64,000 nt of DNA from Streptomyces sp. NBC_00448 (GTDB taxonomy: Bacteria > Actinomycetota > Actinomycetes > Streptomycetales > Streptomycetaceae). The stretch is from contig NZ_CP107913.1 in the NCBI RefSeq assembly GCF_036014115.1, positions 6,193,501 to 6,257,500 of the forward strand. Direction: 5' to 3'. The position numbers and the translations under genes were made by a program. The notes below the pieces were generated by a model, which worked only from the letters and a program-made list of their open reading frames with translations, made no database searches and was not told the origin of the DNA. Positions 9,798 through 18,615 of this stretch are shown piece after piece. Numbering within the stretch: the first letter of the stretch is position 1; every line of letters starts with the position of its first letter.

Positions 9798-11690
9798 GTG
9801 GCGCGCGGCAATGCGGCTCCCACCAACCATCAGGAACTGATCAACTGGGTCGGCGAGATCGCCGAACTCACCCAGCCCGACGAGGTCGTGTGGTGCGACG
9901 GCTCGGAGGAGGAGTACCACCGGCTCGCCGGGGAACTCGTCGCCAAGGGCACCTTCACCAGGCTCGACCCGACCCTGCGCCCCAACTCGTACTACGCGGC
10001 CTCCGACCCCACCGACGTGGCGCGGGTCGAGGACCGGACCTTCATCTGCTCGCGGCGCGAGGCCGACGCGGGCCCGACCAACCACTGGAAGGCACCCGCC
10101 GAGATGCGGGAGATCTTCACCGGCCGGAAGGGTGACCACGGGCGTGGCGACACGAGCGGCGGTGCCGGCACGAGCGGAGAGAGCGGCGAGAGCCGGGAGG
10201 GCGGCGAGGGCGGCCTGTTCCGCGGCGCCATGCGCGGCCGGACCATGTACGTGGTGCCGTTCTGCATGGGCCCGCTCGGCTCGGAGCTGTCCGCGATGGG
10301 CGTGGAGATCACCGACTCCGCCTACGTCGCGGTGTCCATGCGCACCATGACCCGGATGGGCCGCGCGGTGCTCGACGAACTCGGCACCGACGGCGCCTTC
10401 GTCAAGGCCGTGCACTCCGTCGGCGCCCCGCTGACCGACGGAGCGGCCGACGTGCCGTGGCCGTGCAACGCGACCAAGTACATCTCGCACTTCCCCGAGG
10501 ACCGCGAGATCTGGTCCTACGGCTCCGGCTACGGCGGCAACGCGCTGCTCGGCAAGAAGTGCTACGCGCTGCGGATCGCCTCGGTGATGGCCCGCGACGA
10601 GGGCTGGCTCGCCGAGCACATGCTGATCCTGAAGCTGACACCCCCGCACGGCGAGGCCCGGTACGTGGCCGCGGCCTTCCCCTCGGCCTGCGGCAAGACC
10701 AACCTCGCCATGCTGGAGCCCACCGTCTCCGGCTGGAGCGTGGAGACCATCGGCGACGACATCGCCTGGATGCGGTTCGGCGCGGACGGCCGGCTCTACG
10801 CGATCAACCCCGAGGCCGGCTTCTTCGGCGTCGCCCCCGGCACCGGCGAGCACACCAACGCCAACGCGATGAAGACCATGTACGGCAACTCGGTCTTCAC
10901 CAACGTCGCCCTCACCGACGACGGCGACGTGTGGTGGGAGGGCATGACCGAGCAGCCGCCGGCCCACCTCACCGACTGGAAGGGCAACGACTGGACGCCG
11001 GACAGCGCCACCCCGGCCGCCCACCCCAACGCCCGGTTCACCGTGCCGGCCGCCCAGTGCCCGATCATCGCGCCCGAGTGGGAGGACCCCAAGGGCGTGC
11101 CGATCTCGGCGATCCTCTTCGGCGGGCGCCGCGCCTCCGCGGTGCCGCTGGTCACCGAGTCCTTCGACTGGCAGCACGGCGTCTTCCTCGGCGCGAACGT
11201 CGCCAGCGAGAAGACCGCCGCCGCCGAGGGCAAGGTCGGCGAGCTGCGCCGCGACCCGTTCGCGATGCTGCCGTTCTGCGGCTACAACATGGGCGACTAC
11301 TTCGGCCACTGGGTCAAGCTCGGCAAGGAGCACGACCCCGCGAAGCTGCCGAGGATCTACTACGTCAACTGGTTCCGCAAGGACGCCGACGGGCGCTTCG
11401 TGTGGCCCGGGTTCGGCGAGAACAGCCGCGTGCTGAAGTGGATCGTGCAGCGGCTGGACGGCCAGGCGGAGGGGGTGCGCACCCCCATCGGTGTGCTACC
11501 GGCCGAGGGCGCTCTCGACACGGACGGGCTGGGCCTGTCCGCGGCCGACCTCGAACTGCTGCTGAGCGTCGACCGCGACATCTGGCGGCAGGAGGCGGCG
11601 CTCATCCCGGCCCACCTGGAGACCTTCGGGGAGCACACCCCTCCGGAGCTGTGGACGGAGTACCGCTCGCTGGTCGAGCGACTGGGGTAA
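9798..11690 (+). CDS. pckG: Phosphoenolpyruvate carboxykinase (GTP)
   Basis: The 630-residue enzyme converts oxaloacetate and GTP to phosphoenolpyruvate, the first committed step of gluconeogenesis. Seen in order: N-terminal GEIAELTQPDEVVWCDGSEEE, substrate-binding RGRTMYVVPFCMGP, the P-loop/active-site FPSACGKTNLAM with the reactive cysteine, DDIAWMRFGADGRLYAINPE metal-binding segment, and the C-terminal NWFRKD and FGENSRVLKWI. All key motifs are intact. Between the MREIFTG segment and MRGRTMYV there is a Gly/Ser/Glu-rich insert of about 25-30 residues (near 10125-10220) that usual bacterial and animal GTP enzymes lack; 630 residues against the usual 600-610 agrees. GTG 9798 has CGGAG upstream. 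Transcribed alone, ending at a strong hairpin. Confidence 0.96.
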   Translation: MARGNAAPTNHQELINWVGEIAELTQPDEVVWCDGSEEEYHRLAGELVAKGTFTRLDPTLRPNSYYAASDPTDVARVEDRTFICSRREADAGPTNHWKAPAEMREIFTGRKGDHGRGDTSGGAGTSGESGESREGGEGGLFRGAMRGRTMYVVPFCMGPLGSELSAMGVEITDSAYVAVSMRTMTRMGRAVLDELGTDGAFVKAVHSVGAPLTDGAADVPWPCNATKYISHFPEDREIWSYGSGYGGNALLGKKCYALRIASVMARDEGWLAEHMLILKLTPPHGEARYVAAAFPSACGKTNLAMLEPTVSGWSVETIGDDIAWMRFGADGRLYAINPEAGFFGVAPGTGEHTNANAMKTMYGNSVFTNVALTDDGDVWWEGMTEQPPAHLTDWKGNDWTPDSATPAAHPNARFTVPAAQCPIIAPEWEDPKGVPISAILFGGRRASAVPLVTESFDWQHGVFLGANVASEKTAAAEGKVGELRRDPFAMLPFCGYNMGDYFGHWVKLGKEHDPAKLPRIYYVNWFRKDADGRFVWPGFGENSRVLKWIVQRLDGQAEGVRTPIGVLPAEGALDTDGLGLSAADLELLLSVDRDIWRQEAALIPAHLETFGEHTPPELWTEYRSLVERLG

Positions 11691-11697
11691 GCGGTGA

Positions 11698-11725
11698 GGG
11701 GCGCGGGGGAAGGACCCCGCGCCCC
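11698..11725. terminator. Bidirectional terminator between pckG and the aminotransferase gene
   Basis: GGGGCGCGGGG (11698-11708) and CCCCGCGCCCC (11715-11725) form a perfect 11-bp stem with a 6-nt loop, eight bases after the pckG stop codon and between two convergent genes. Confidence 0.75.
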
Positions 11726-11771
11726 TGCGAAACAGCTCTTACGGCTGGAGCTCCTACGACTGGAGCGCTTG

Positions 11772-12983
11772 TTACGGCTGGCTGTAGCCGTCGAGGAAGC
11801 GGCCGATCCGGCCCACCGCCTCGCGCAGGTCCTCCGCGCGCGGCAGCGTGACGATGCGGAAGTGGTCCGGCTCGATCCAGTTGAACCCGGTGCCGTGCAC
11901 GATCATGATCTTCTCCGCGCGCAGCAGGTCAAGCACCATCTGCCGGTCGTCCTTGATCTTGTACACCTGCGGGTCGAGCCGCGGGAAGGCGTACAGCGCC
12001 CCCTTCGGCTTGACGCAGCTGATGCCGGGGATCTCCATCAGCGCTTCGTACGTGGCGTCGCGCTGCGCCCGCAGCCGGCCGCCGGGCAGGACCAGGGAGT
12101 TGATCGACTGGTGGCCGCCGAGCGCGGTCGCGATGGCGTGCTGCGCGGGCATGTTCGCGCACAGCCGCATGTTCGCGAGGATGGTCAGGCCCTCGATGTA
12201 GCTGCCGGCGTGCTTCTTCGGGCCGCACACCGCCATCCACCCGCTGCGGAAACCGGCCACGCGATACGCCTTCGACAGCCCGTTGAAGGTGAGCGTGAGC
12301 AGGTCGGGGGCGATCGCGGCGGTGGGGGTGTGGGTGGCGTCGTCGTAGAGGATCTTGTCGTAGATCTCGTCGGAGCAGACCACCAGGCGGTGCCGGCGGG
12401 CGATGTCGGTGATGCCGCGCAGCAGCTCGTCGTCGTAGACGGCGCCGGTGGGGTTGTTCGGGTTGATCACCACGATCGCCTTGGTGCGGTCGGTGACCTT
12501 GCGCTCGATGTCGGCGAGGTCCGGCATCCAGTCGGACTGCTCGTCGCAGCGGTAGTGCACCGCGGTGCCGCCGGCCAGCGAGACCGAGGCGGTCCACAGC
12601 GGGTAGTCGGGGGCGGGGACCAGCACCTCGTCGCCGTCGTCGAGCATCGCCTGCATCGACATCTGGATCAGTTCGGACACGCCGTTGCCGAGGTAGATGT
12701 CCTCGACCTCCAGCGGGATGCCCTTGGTCTGGTAGTGCTGCATCACCGCGCGCCGCGCCGACAGCAGCCCCTTCGCGTCCCCGTAGCCATGCGCGTCACC
12801 CAAGGTGCGCAGCATGTCCTCCAGGATCTCCGGCGGGCAGTCGAACCCGAAAGGCGCCGGGTTGCCGGTGTTCAGCTTCAGGATGCGGTGCCCGGCCGCC
12901 TCCAGCCGCATCGCCTCCTCAAGAACCGGACCCCGGATCTCATAACAGACGTTCGCGAGCTTCGTGGACTGAATCACCTGCAT
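11772..12983 (-). CDS. PLP-dependent class I/II aminotransferase (AlaA-like)
   Basis: The 403-residue protein is a fold-type I aminotransferase with VINPNNPTGAVY, CSDEIYDKILYD and the PLP-lysine segment FNGLSKAYRVAGFRSGW. High similarity of the opening QSTKLANVCYEIRGPV and of LKLNTGNPAPFGF to AlaA-type alanine transaminases points to pyruvate/glutamate-alanine transamination, linking alanine and pyruvate pools; substrate remains an inference. ATG 12983 is chosen because AAGGTG sits at proper distance upstream; a GTG three codons earlier (12992) would bury that site. The gene is divergent from the KAP NTPase gene with a 117-bp gap. Confidence 0.92.
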   Translation of the reverse strand: MQVIQSTKLANVCYEIRGPVLEEAMRLEAAGHRILKLNTGNPAPFGFDCPPEILEDMLRTLGDAHGYGDAKGLLSARRAVMQHYQTKGIPLEVEDIYLGNGVSELIQMSMQAMLDDGDEVLVPAPDYPLWTASVSLAGGTAVHYRCDEQSDWMPDLADIERKVTDRTKAIVVINPNNPTGAVYDDELLRGITDIARRHRLVVCSDEIYDKILYDDATHTPTAAIAPDLLTLTFNGLSKAYRVAGFRSGWMAVCGPKKHAGSYIEGLTILANMRLCANMPAQHAIATALGGHQSINSLVLPGGRLRAQRDATYEALMEIPGISCVKPKGALYAFPRLDPQVYKIKDDRQMVLDLLRAEKIMIVHGTGFNWIEPDHFRIVTLPRAEDLREAVGRIGRFLDGYSQP

Positions 12984-13100
12984 GTCGGTCACCTTACGGC
13001 GGCGTCACGGGAGCCGCGCGGTGTTTTCCACCACGTGGACACCGGACGGATTTCGCCGGGCCCCGCCCCTGGGGGGGTCCAAGGCTGGGAGACTCGGGGG

Positions 13101-15368
13101 ATGGCGATCCAACCGCCGCACGGCGGCCGGCCCGGGCCCGCCGCGCCCGGCACGGTACGGATGGGGGAGGGCGCCCGCAGCGGGCTGGTGCTGCTCAACG
13201 ACGAGCCGGTGACCGGTGCCCAGGACGACGAACTGGGTGCCCGGTGGGTGGCCGAGCAGCTGTCCGCGCTGCTGCTGGCATCCCGGCGCTCCACGCCCTT
13301 CACCCTCGCGCTGGAGGGCGGCTGGGGGATGGGCAAGAGCAGCCTGATGCGGCTGGTCGACGCCAAGCTCCAGGACACCGACGGCGTGCACACCGTCTGG
13401 TACAACGCCTGGAGCTCGACCGGGGCCGACGCGCTCGAAGGGCTGATCAAGTCCGTGCTGGCGCAGTTCGACCCGAACGTCCTGCGCCGCGCGCTGCGCC
13501 GGTTGCAGGGCGGCAGCGGCCTGGCCAGGGTGGTCCGCGCGCTCACGCTGGTGGCCGCGGGGCCGCTGGGCGTGGCGGGCATGGTGGACGCGCTGTGGCG
13601 CGCCCTGTCGGTGGACGCCACCGCGCGCAACCGGATGCGGGACGCGCTGCGCAAGATGGTGGCGGACTGGACGGCCGCGCCGCACCCGGGAGCCCCCGGC
13701 CGGCTGCTGGTGGTCTTCATCGACGACCTCGACCGCTGCTCCCAGGAGACGGTGCTCGCGCTGTGCGAGGCGCTCAAGGTCTACCTGGACGTGCCGGGCC
13801 TCGCCTTCGTGATCGGCTGCGACCGCGAGGCAATGAGCGAGGAGGGCATGCTGCGCAACCTCACGCCGGCCGGCGCGGCCTTCATGGAGAAGATCTTCCA
13901 GACCAGCTACCGCATCCCCGCTCCCGGCAACCGCGACATCCAGCACTACGTATGGAGCTGCGCCGGGCGGGCCGGCATCGCCGACCTCCTCGACCAGCAG
14001 CTGGTGGAGCTGCTGGGCTACCGGGCAGCCCGCAACCCGCGCCGGGTGAAGACCCTGGTCAACGGCCTGCTGTTGGAGGCGAACCTCAACCCGAGCTGGT
14101 CCGACCTGAGCACCGAGGCGGTCATCATCACGCTGCTGCTCCGGTACCTCTACATCGACTTCTACCGGTTGATGACCGCGCAGAACGAGCCCGGCTCGCA
14201 GCCCGAGGTGGTGGACACGTTCTTCGAGTACTGCGCGGTCCGGGCGCTGCTGCGGGCCGGTTCGCACTGGTCGGCGCGGGACGCGGAGCGGGTCGAGGGC
14301 TTCCTGGCCCGGTACGCCATGGCGCCGCCGGAGGGGGAGGACCAGCACGACCGCGAGGACACCCTGCGCGTGCTGGAGGGCGAACTGCCCGACCGGTTCC
14401 CCGCGTTGGCCATCGACCAGACGTTCGTGTCGCTGCTGTGGGGGCTGCGGGAGCTGGAGGGCGCGGAGCTGGTGCTCCAGCGGCTGCGGGAAGGGATGGA
14501 CCGCCCGCTGGAGCCGCTGCCGGCACCGCCGTCCGAGCCGCCGGCGGGGTGGGTCGCGCCGGAGATGGTGGGGCTGCCGCACAGCGGCGAGCCGACGATG
14601 CTTCCGGGGGCGCGCGGGGAGCCCGGATCGAGCGTGCCCAGTGGCGACCGTCCCGGGGCCGGCCGGCCGGATAGGGACCGGCCGAGCGGGAACTCGCCGG
14701 GCGGAGACGGGTCGGGCGGCGACCGGCCGGTCGGGAATTGGCCGAGTGGGAACTCGCCGGGCGCGAACTCGCCGGGCGGGAACCGTTCGACGAGCCCGCC
14801 GCAGTCGTCGCCGCGCACCACCACGCAGCCGCCCGCGGCCCGGCCGGCCGGGCCGGTCGATCCGGTCAGCCCCGCGCTCGACCCGCAGGACACCGAGACC
14901 TTCCCGGTGGACTATCCGCTGCCCGCCGGGTACGCCCAGCGGATGCCCTCGTCCCTGTCCCCGGGCGGCGACGGGCGGGGCGCGCGGCCCCCGGTCGTGG
15001 TGGTGGCGGGCTTCACCTCGGGCGCCGCGGGGGCGGTCGGTTTCGCGCTGCGCCGCGGCGGCCTTGACCACGACTTCGACTTCTACGAAGAGCTGTGGCC
15101 CGACGTGCTCGCCCGCGAACCGCGGGCCGTGCTGTGCCATGTCGCCGCGTTCGGCACCCCCGGCCGGGGCTTCGAGCTGATCCGGGCCGCCCGCGATGAC
15201 GGCTACCGGGGTGTCGTCGTCTTCTACACCCCGACGCTGACCCCGAACGAGCGGCTGGCCGCCGACCGGCTCGACGCCGACATCACCAACGACCCGGACC
15301 AGGCGGCCGCCCTGCTGTGGGCCGGGCTGCGGCGACCGCAGGCCGGGCCGCCCGCCGCCTCCGGCTGA
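13101..15368 (+). CDS. KAP-family P-loop NTPase with degenerate receiver-like C-terminal domain
   Basis: The 755-residue protein has a KAP NTPase domain: Walker A EGGWGMGKSSL (residues 72-82), VHTVWYNAWSST just after it, a hydrophobic stretch near residues 147-163 (typical of the membrane insert between Walker motifs in KAP proteins), Walker B LLVVFIDDLDRCS (about 203-215), and NPRRVKTLVNGL (sensor). Residues 490-625 form a low-complexity Gly/Pro/Ser/Arg/Asp linker with repeated SGNSPGG-like units. The last 115 residues alternate strands and helices like a CheY receiver (PPVVVVAGF, AVLCHVA, RGVVVFYTPT), but the phospho-acceptor Asp position is replaced by Cys/His. KAP proteins act as membrane-associated NTPases, some in phage exclusion; here the role is unknown. 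ATG 13101, GGGAG upstream. Confidence 0.8.
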   Translation: MAIQPPHGGRPGPAAPGTVRMGEGARSGLVLLNDEPVTGAQDDELGARWVAEQLSALLLASRRSTPFTLALEGGWGMGKSSLMRLVDAKLQDTDGVHTVWYNAWSSTGADALEGLIKSVLAQFDPNVLRRALRRLQGGSGLARVVRALTLVAAGPLGVAGMVDALWRALSVDATARNRMRDALRKMVADWTAAPHPGAPGRLLVVFIDDLDRCSQETVLALCEALKVYLDVPGLAFVIGCDREAMSEEGMLRNLTPAGAAFMEKIFQTSYRIPAPGNRDIQHYVWSCAGRAGIADLLDQQLVELLGYRAARNPRRVKTLVNGLLLEANLNPSWSDLSTEAVIITLLLRYLYIDFYRLMTAQNEPGSQPEVVDTFFEYCAVRALLRAGSHWSARDAERVEGFLARYAMAPPEGEDQHDREDTLRVLEGELPDRFPALAIDQTFVSLLWGLRELEGAELVLQRLREGMDRPLEPLPAPPSEPPAGWVAPEMVGLPHSGEPTMLPGARGEPGSSVPSGDRPGAGRPDRDRPSGNSPGGDGSGGDRPVGNWPSGNSPGANSPGGNRSTSPPQSSPRTTTQPPAARPAGPVDPVSPALDPQDTETFPVDYPLPAGYAQRMPSSLSPGGDGRGARPPVVVVAGFTSGAAGAVGFALRRGGLDHDFDFYEELWPDVLAREPRAVLCHVAAFGTPGRGFELIRAARDDGYRGVVVFYTPTLTPNERLAADRLDADITNDPDQAAALLWAGLRRPQAGPPAASG

Positions 15369-15404
15369 GCGGCACCGCCCGACGCTCGCCTTGCCGTCCC
15401 CGCC

Positions 15405-16997
15405 TCACCCGCGCCGGCCGCCGCGCGCCGGCGACCTGCGCACCGAGCGCCCGGCGAGCACCCCCGTACGCCGGCCGTCGGCCATCACGAACCGGCCGTC
15501 CACCAGCACGTACGGAATGCCCGTCGGCAAGGTGCGCGGGCGCTCGAAGGTGGCGCCGGCCGCGACCGTGTCCGGGTCGAAGAGGACCAGGTCGGCGCGG
15601 TAGCCGGTGCGGACCAGGCCGCGGTCGGGCAGCCGCAGCCGGGCCGCGGGCCGCCCGCTCAGGTGCGCGACGCACTCCTCCAGCGTGAGGATGCCCAACT
15701 CCCTGACGTAGTGGCCGAGATAGGCCGGGAAGGTGCCGTAGGCGCGGGGGTGCGGTTTGGCGCCGCGCAGGATGCCGTCGGAGCCCGCGGTGTGTGCGCG
15801 GTGGCCCATGATCGTACGGACGTTGGACTCGTCGCCGACGTGCTGCAGGATCGTGGTGCCCAGGCAATCGTCGAGCAGGAGCCGGCGGGCGGTGGGCCAG
15901 CCGTCCACGCGGGTGCCGATGCGGGGGGACAGGGCGGGGTCGGTGACGCCCGAGATCTCGATGGTGGACCAGTCGACGGGCACCCCGTGGCAGCCGTCGG
16001 AGCCCTCGAGCTCCAGGGCGCGGCGGATGGCCTCGGCCGCGGTGTCGTCCCGCAGCCGGGCGAGGGTCGCCTCCGGACCGCCCTCCGCGGCCCAGCTCGG
16101 CAGCAGCGCGACCAGCGTGGTGCAGCCCGGGGTGTACGGATACGTGTCGAGGGTGACGTCGACGCCCGTGTCCAGGGCGCGGTCGAGCAGGGCCAGCAGC
16201 TCGGGGGCGCGGCCGGTGTTCTCGTCGAAGTTCATCGTGGCGTGCGCCAGGTGCAGGGCGCACCCCGAGGCGCGGGCGAGCGCGAGCATCTCCTCGTACG
16301 CGGTCAGCGCGCCGGCGCCGTACGACCGGTGGTGCGGGCAGTAGTAGCCGTCGTAGGCCGCCACCACCCGGCACAGCTCGGTCAGTTCGCCGTCGGAGGC
16401 GTACATCCCCGGGGTGTAGGTGAGGCCGGAGGACATCCCGACGGCGCCCTCGGCGAGGCCGCGCGCGACCTCCTCCTTCATCCGGTCCAGCTCGATCTCC
16501 GTCGGCGGCCGGTCCGCCCAGCCCATCACCATCGCCCGTACGGTGCCCTGCGGCACCAGGTAGGCGGCGTTCACCGCGATGCCCTGGTCCAGCCGGTCCA
16601 GGTAGTCGCCCACGCTGCGCCAGGTGAACTCCGCGTCGGCGCCAGGACCGTTCCACCCGGCGATCTGGGTGCGCAGCTCCTTGAGGGTGACGTCGTCGAC
16701 CGGGGCGTACGACAGGCCGTCCTGCCCCAGCACCTCCAGGGTGACGCCCTGGGCGGCCTTCGCCTCGTGCGCGGGGTCCTCCAGCACCGCGAGGTCGCTG
16801 TGCGCGTGCATGTCGATGAAGCCCGGGGCCAGCGCCAGCCCGTCCGCGTCCACCACGAGCCGCCCGCCGAGCCGCGCCCCGCTGTCCCGCTCCCGCCGGA
16901 TCTCCGTGATCCGCCCGCCGACCACCCCGACGTCGGCCCGGTAGGAGTCGCCGCCCGACCCGTCCACCACCCGCGCCCCGCGTACCACCAGCTCCAT
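15405..16997 (-). CDS. N-acyl-D-amino-acid deacylase (D-aminoacylase)
   Basis: The 530-residue amidohydrolase-superfamily enzyme hydrolyses N-acyl-D-amino acids to D-amino acids and a carboxylate. Visible are the N-terminal beta domain (VVRGARVVDGSG), metal ligands FIDMHAHSDL, the segment VGMSSGLTYTPGMYAS typical of D-aminoacylases, HLAHATMNFDE, and IMGHRAHTAGSDG with the catalytic Asp. Length is as expected for the family. It is co-oriented with the D-serine-deaminase-like gene 119 nt upstream, which would consume its D-amino-acid product. ATG 16997 is preceded by GGGAAG some 13 nt away. The C-terminal tail (about 20 residues, Arg/Gly-rich) extends past the usual end. Confidence 0.93.
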   Translation of the reverse strand: MELVVRGARVVDGSGGDSYRADVGVVGGRITEIRRERDSGARLGGRLVVDADGLALAPGFIDMHAHSDLAVLEDPAHEAKAAQGVTLEVLGQDGLSYAPVDDVTLKELRTQIAGWNGPGADAEFTWRSVGDYLDRLDQGIAVNAAYLVPQGTVRAMVMGWADRPPTEIELDRMKEEVARGLAEGAVGMSSGLTYTPGMYASDGELTELCRVVAAYDGYYCPHHRSYGAGALTAYEEMLALARASGCALHLAHATMNFDENTGRAPELLALLDRALDTGVDVTLDTYPYTPGCTTLVALLPSWAAEGGPEATLARLRDDTAAEAIRRALELEGSDGCHGVPVDWSTIEISGVTDPALSPRIGTRVDGWPTARRLLLDDCLGTTILQHVGDESNVRTIMGHRAHTAGSDGILRGAKPHPRAYGTFPAYLGHYVRELGILTLEECVAHLSGRPAARLRLPDRGLVRTGYRADLVLFDPDTVAAGATFERPRTLPTGIPYVLVDGRFVMADGRRTGVLAGRSVRRSPARGGRRG

Positions 16998-17116
16998 GAA
17001 CAGCCATCTTCCCTTACGAATCGAGCGTTTCCGGCGGGCGGCCCGCCCCCGCAGCCCCGGGGCCGCCGGGTCGCGGGCGGCGAGGGGGCGGGCCGTACCA
17101 CCGGGTCGGAAACGGG

Positions 17117-18400
17117 TCAGAAGAACGTGCGGACGTAGGACGTGACCGTGCCGTCCGCTCGGGCGACCGGGATGAGCACCCACTTGTCGAACGTGGTGCA
17201 GGGGTGGGACACGCCGAGCGCGACCCAGTCGCCGACCTCCAGGCCGTCCTCGGGCGGAACGCTCAACCAGGCGTGCTGGTCGGAGAGTTTGACCACCTCC
17301 AGCCCCTCGGGCGCGGTGCGCACCGCGCCGTCGCGGGCCGAGCGGACCGTGCGGGGCGTCGGCAGCCCGAGGTCGTAAGGGGCGTCCCGCTTGCCCGCGT
17401 TGAGGAACGCCTGGTCCGGTGCGGGCCGGGAGACGACCTGCGCCCACAGCCGGAAGGCGGGCTGAAGGTCGCCGTCGTCCGGCACCCGGTTGAAGGGCGT
17501 GATCCGCCGGTAGTGGTCGTCGTCGTGGGTGACGTACGCCCCCGAGCGCAGCAGCCGGAGCACCGGACGGGACAACTCCGGTACCTCCGCGAAGACTTCG
17601 GCGACCGCGTCGAACCACGCGGAGCCGCCCGCGCTCACCACGATCTGGGTGGCGTCCGCGAACCGGCCGGCCCGGTCGAGCGTTTCGGCGAGCGCCACCA
17701 GCCGGCGCAGGTAGGCCCGTACCCGCTCCGGATCGGCCGCGGGCACCTCGCCCTCGTACCCGGCCACGCCCACCAGCCGCAGCGTGCCGGCCGCCGACAC
17801 CGCCGCCGCGACCGCCTCGGCCTCGCGGTCGGTGCGCACCCCGGTCCGCGCGCCCTGCCCGGCGCCGAGTTCGACCACGACGTCCAGCTGCCGCCGTACG
17901 CCGGCCGCGCGCAGCGCCGCGTCCATCAGCTCGACCCCGCGCAACGAGTCGACGTAGGTGATGAGTTGGAAGTCAGGGTCGGCGTCCAGCTCGGCGCCGA
18001 TCCAGCGCAGCGCGGCAGCGTCGACCAGCTCGTTGGCGAGGAAGATCCGCGGCACCCCGAACGCCCTTGCCACCCGCACCTGGTGCGGCACGGCCAGGGT
18101 GATCCCCCAAGCGCCGTGGGCGAGTTGGCGGGCGAAGAGCTGCGGCGCCATGGAGGTCTTGCCATGCGGCGCGAAGACCAGGCCGTACTTGTCCGTGTAC
18201 TCCTCCAGCGCGGCCAGGTTGTGCTCCAGAGCCTCCTCGGACAGCACGAGCAGCGGCGTGCCGAAGCCGCCGTCGAACAGGCTGCGGCGCTGCGCGGCCA
18301 GCTCGCCCACGGTCAGCCCCTCGGCGTCCGGCGGAAGCGCCTTGAAGCGATGGTCGATCCGCTCGGCGTCCAGTGCCGCGATCCGCTCGTCGATGTCCAT
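17117..18400 (-). CDS. D-amino-acid deaminase, D-serine dehydratase-like (alanine racemase fold)
   Basis: The 427-residue protein belongs to the fold-type III PLP family of DSD1/D-threonine aldolase-like enzymes: VFAPHGKTSMAPQLF carries the PLP lysine, VVVELGAGQGARTGVR the barrel strand, VSAGGSAWF the phosphate-binding part, and the C-terminal GVSHPCTTFDKW supplies the His and Cys that bind zinc in D-serine dehydratases. It should deaminate D-serine or another D-amino acid to the keto acid through an enamine. ATG 18400 follows GGGAGGG. It is divergent from the sugar kinase/IclR/RidA genes across a 215-bp control region with a strong palindrome, and upstream of the deacylase gene in the same direction. 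Confidence 0.9.
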   Translation of the reverse strand: MDIDERIAALDAERIDHRFKALPPDAEGLTVGELAAQRRSLFDGGFGTPLLVLSEEALEHNLAALEEYTDKYGLVFAPHGKTSMAPQLFARQLAHGAWGITLAVPHQVRVARAFGVPRIFLANELVDAAALRWIGAELDADPDFQLITYVDSLRGVELMDAALRAAGVRRQLDVVVELGAGQGARTGVRTDREAEAVAAAVSAAGTLRLVGVAGYEGEVPAADPERVRAYLRRLVALAETLDRAGRFADATQIVVSAGGSAWFDAVAEVFAEVPELSRPVLRLLRSGAYVTHDDDHYRRITPFNRVPDDGDLQPAFRLWAQVVSRPAPDQAFLNAGKRDAPYDLGLPTPRTVRSARDGAVRTAPEGLEVVKLSDQHAWLSVPPEDGLEVGDWVALGVSHPCTTFDKWVLIPVARADGTVTSYVRTFF

Positions 18401-18449
18401 CCACCCTCCCGGGAAGCGGCCCGGCGGTGCCGGTGCCGCGTCGTACGGT

Positions 18450-18468
18450 CGTTGCATCCTGTGCAACG
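18450..18468. promoter_or_regulatory. Palindromic operator in the divergent D-amino-acid cluster promoter
   Basis: CGTTGCA-TCCTG-TGCAACG is a perfect 7-bp inverted repeat with a 5-bp spacer, 50 nt upstream of the deaminase start. An imperfect second copy beginning GTTGCG follows at 18472-18491. The TTGCA/TGCAA form and spacing suit the IclR-family regulator encoded in the cluster. Confidence 0.6.
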
Positions 18469-18615
18469 TCCGTTGCGTATTCTGTTTCAAGCTGTCTAAC
18501 ATCCTGGTCGGCGCGGGGTCAACGGCGTCCGGACCGGCCGGCCCGATGATCCGCCGGCTCCGATCCGGCCCCGTCCGCCCGCCCGAGCCCGTACCGACGA
18601 GGAGCGGAGACCCGC

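Noticed and set aside
9282..11333. A 683-codon open frame antisense to pckG
   Set aside because: It is a GC-rich shadow; the plus strand encodes an intact PEP carboxykinase.
11694..13100. Upstream extension of the KAP gene through the aminotransferase region
   Set aside because: The extension is antisense to a clear aminotransferase; the ATG at 13101 gives a normal KAP N-terminus.
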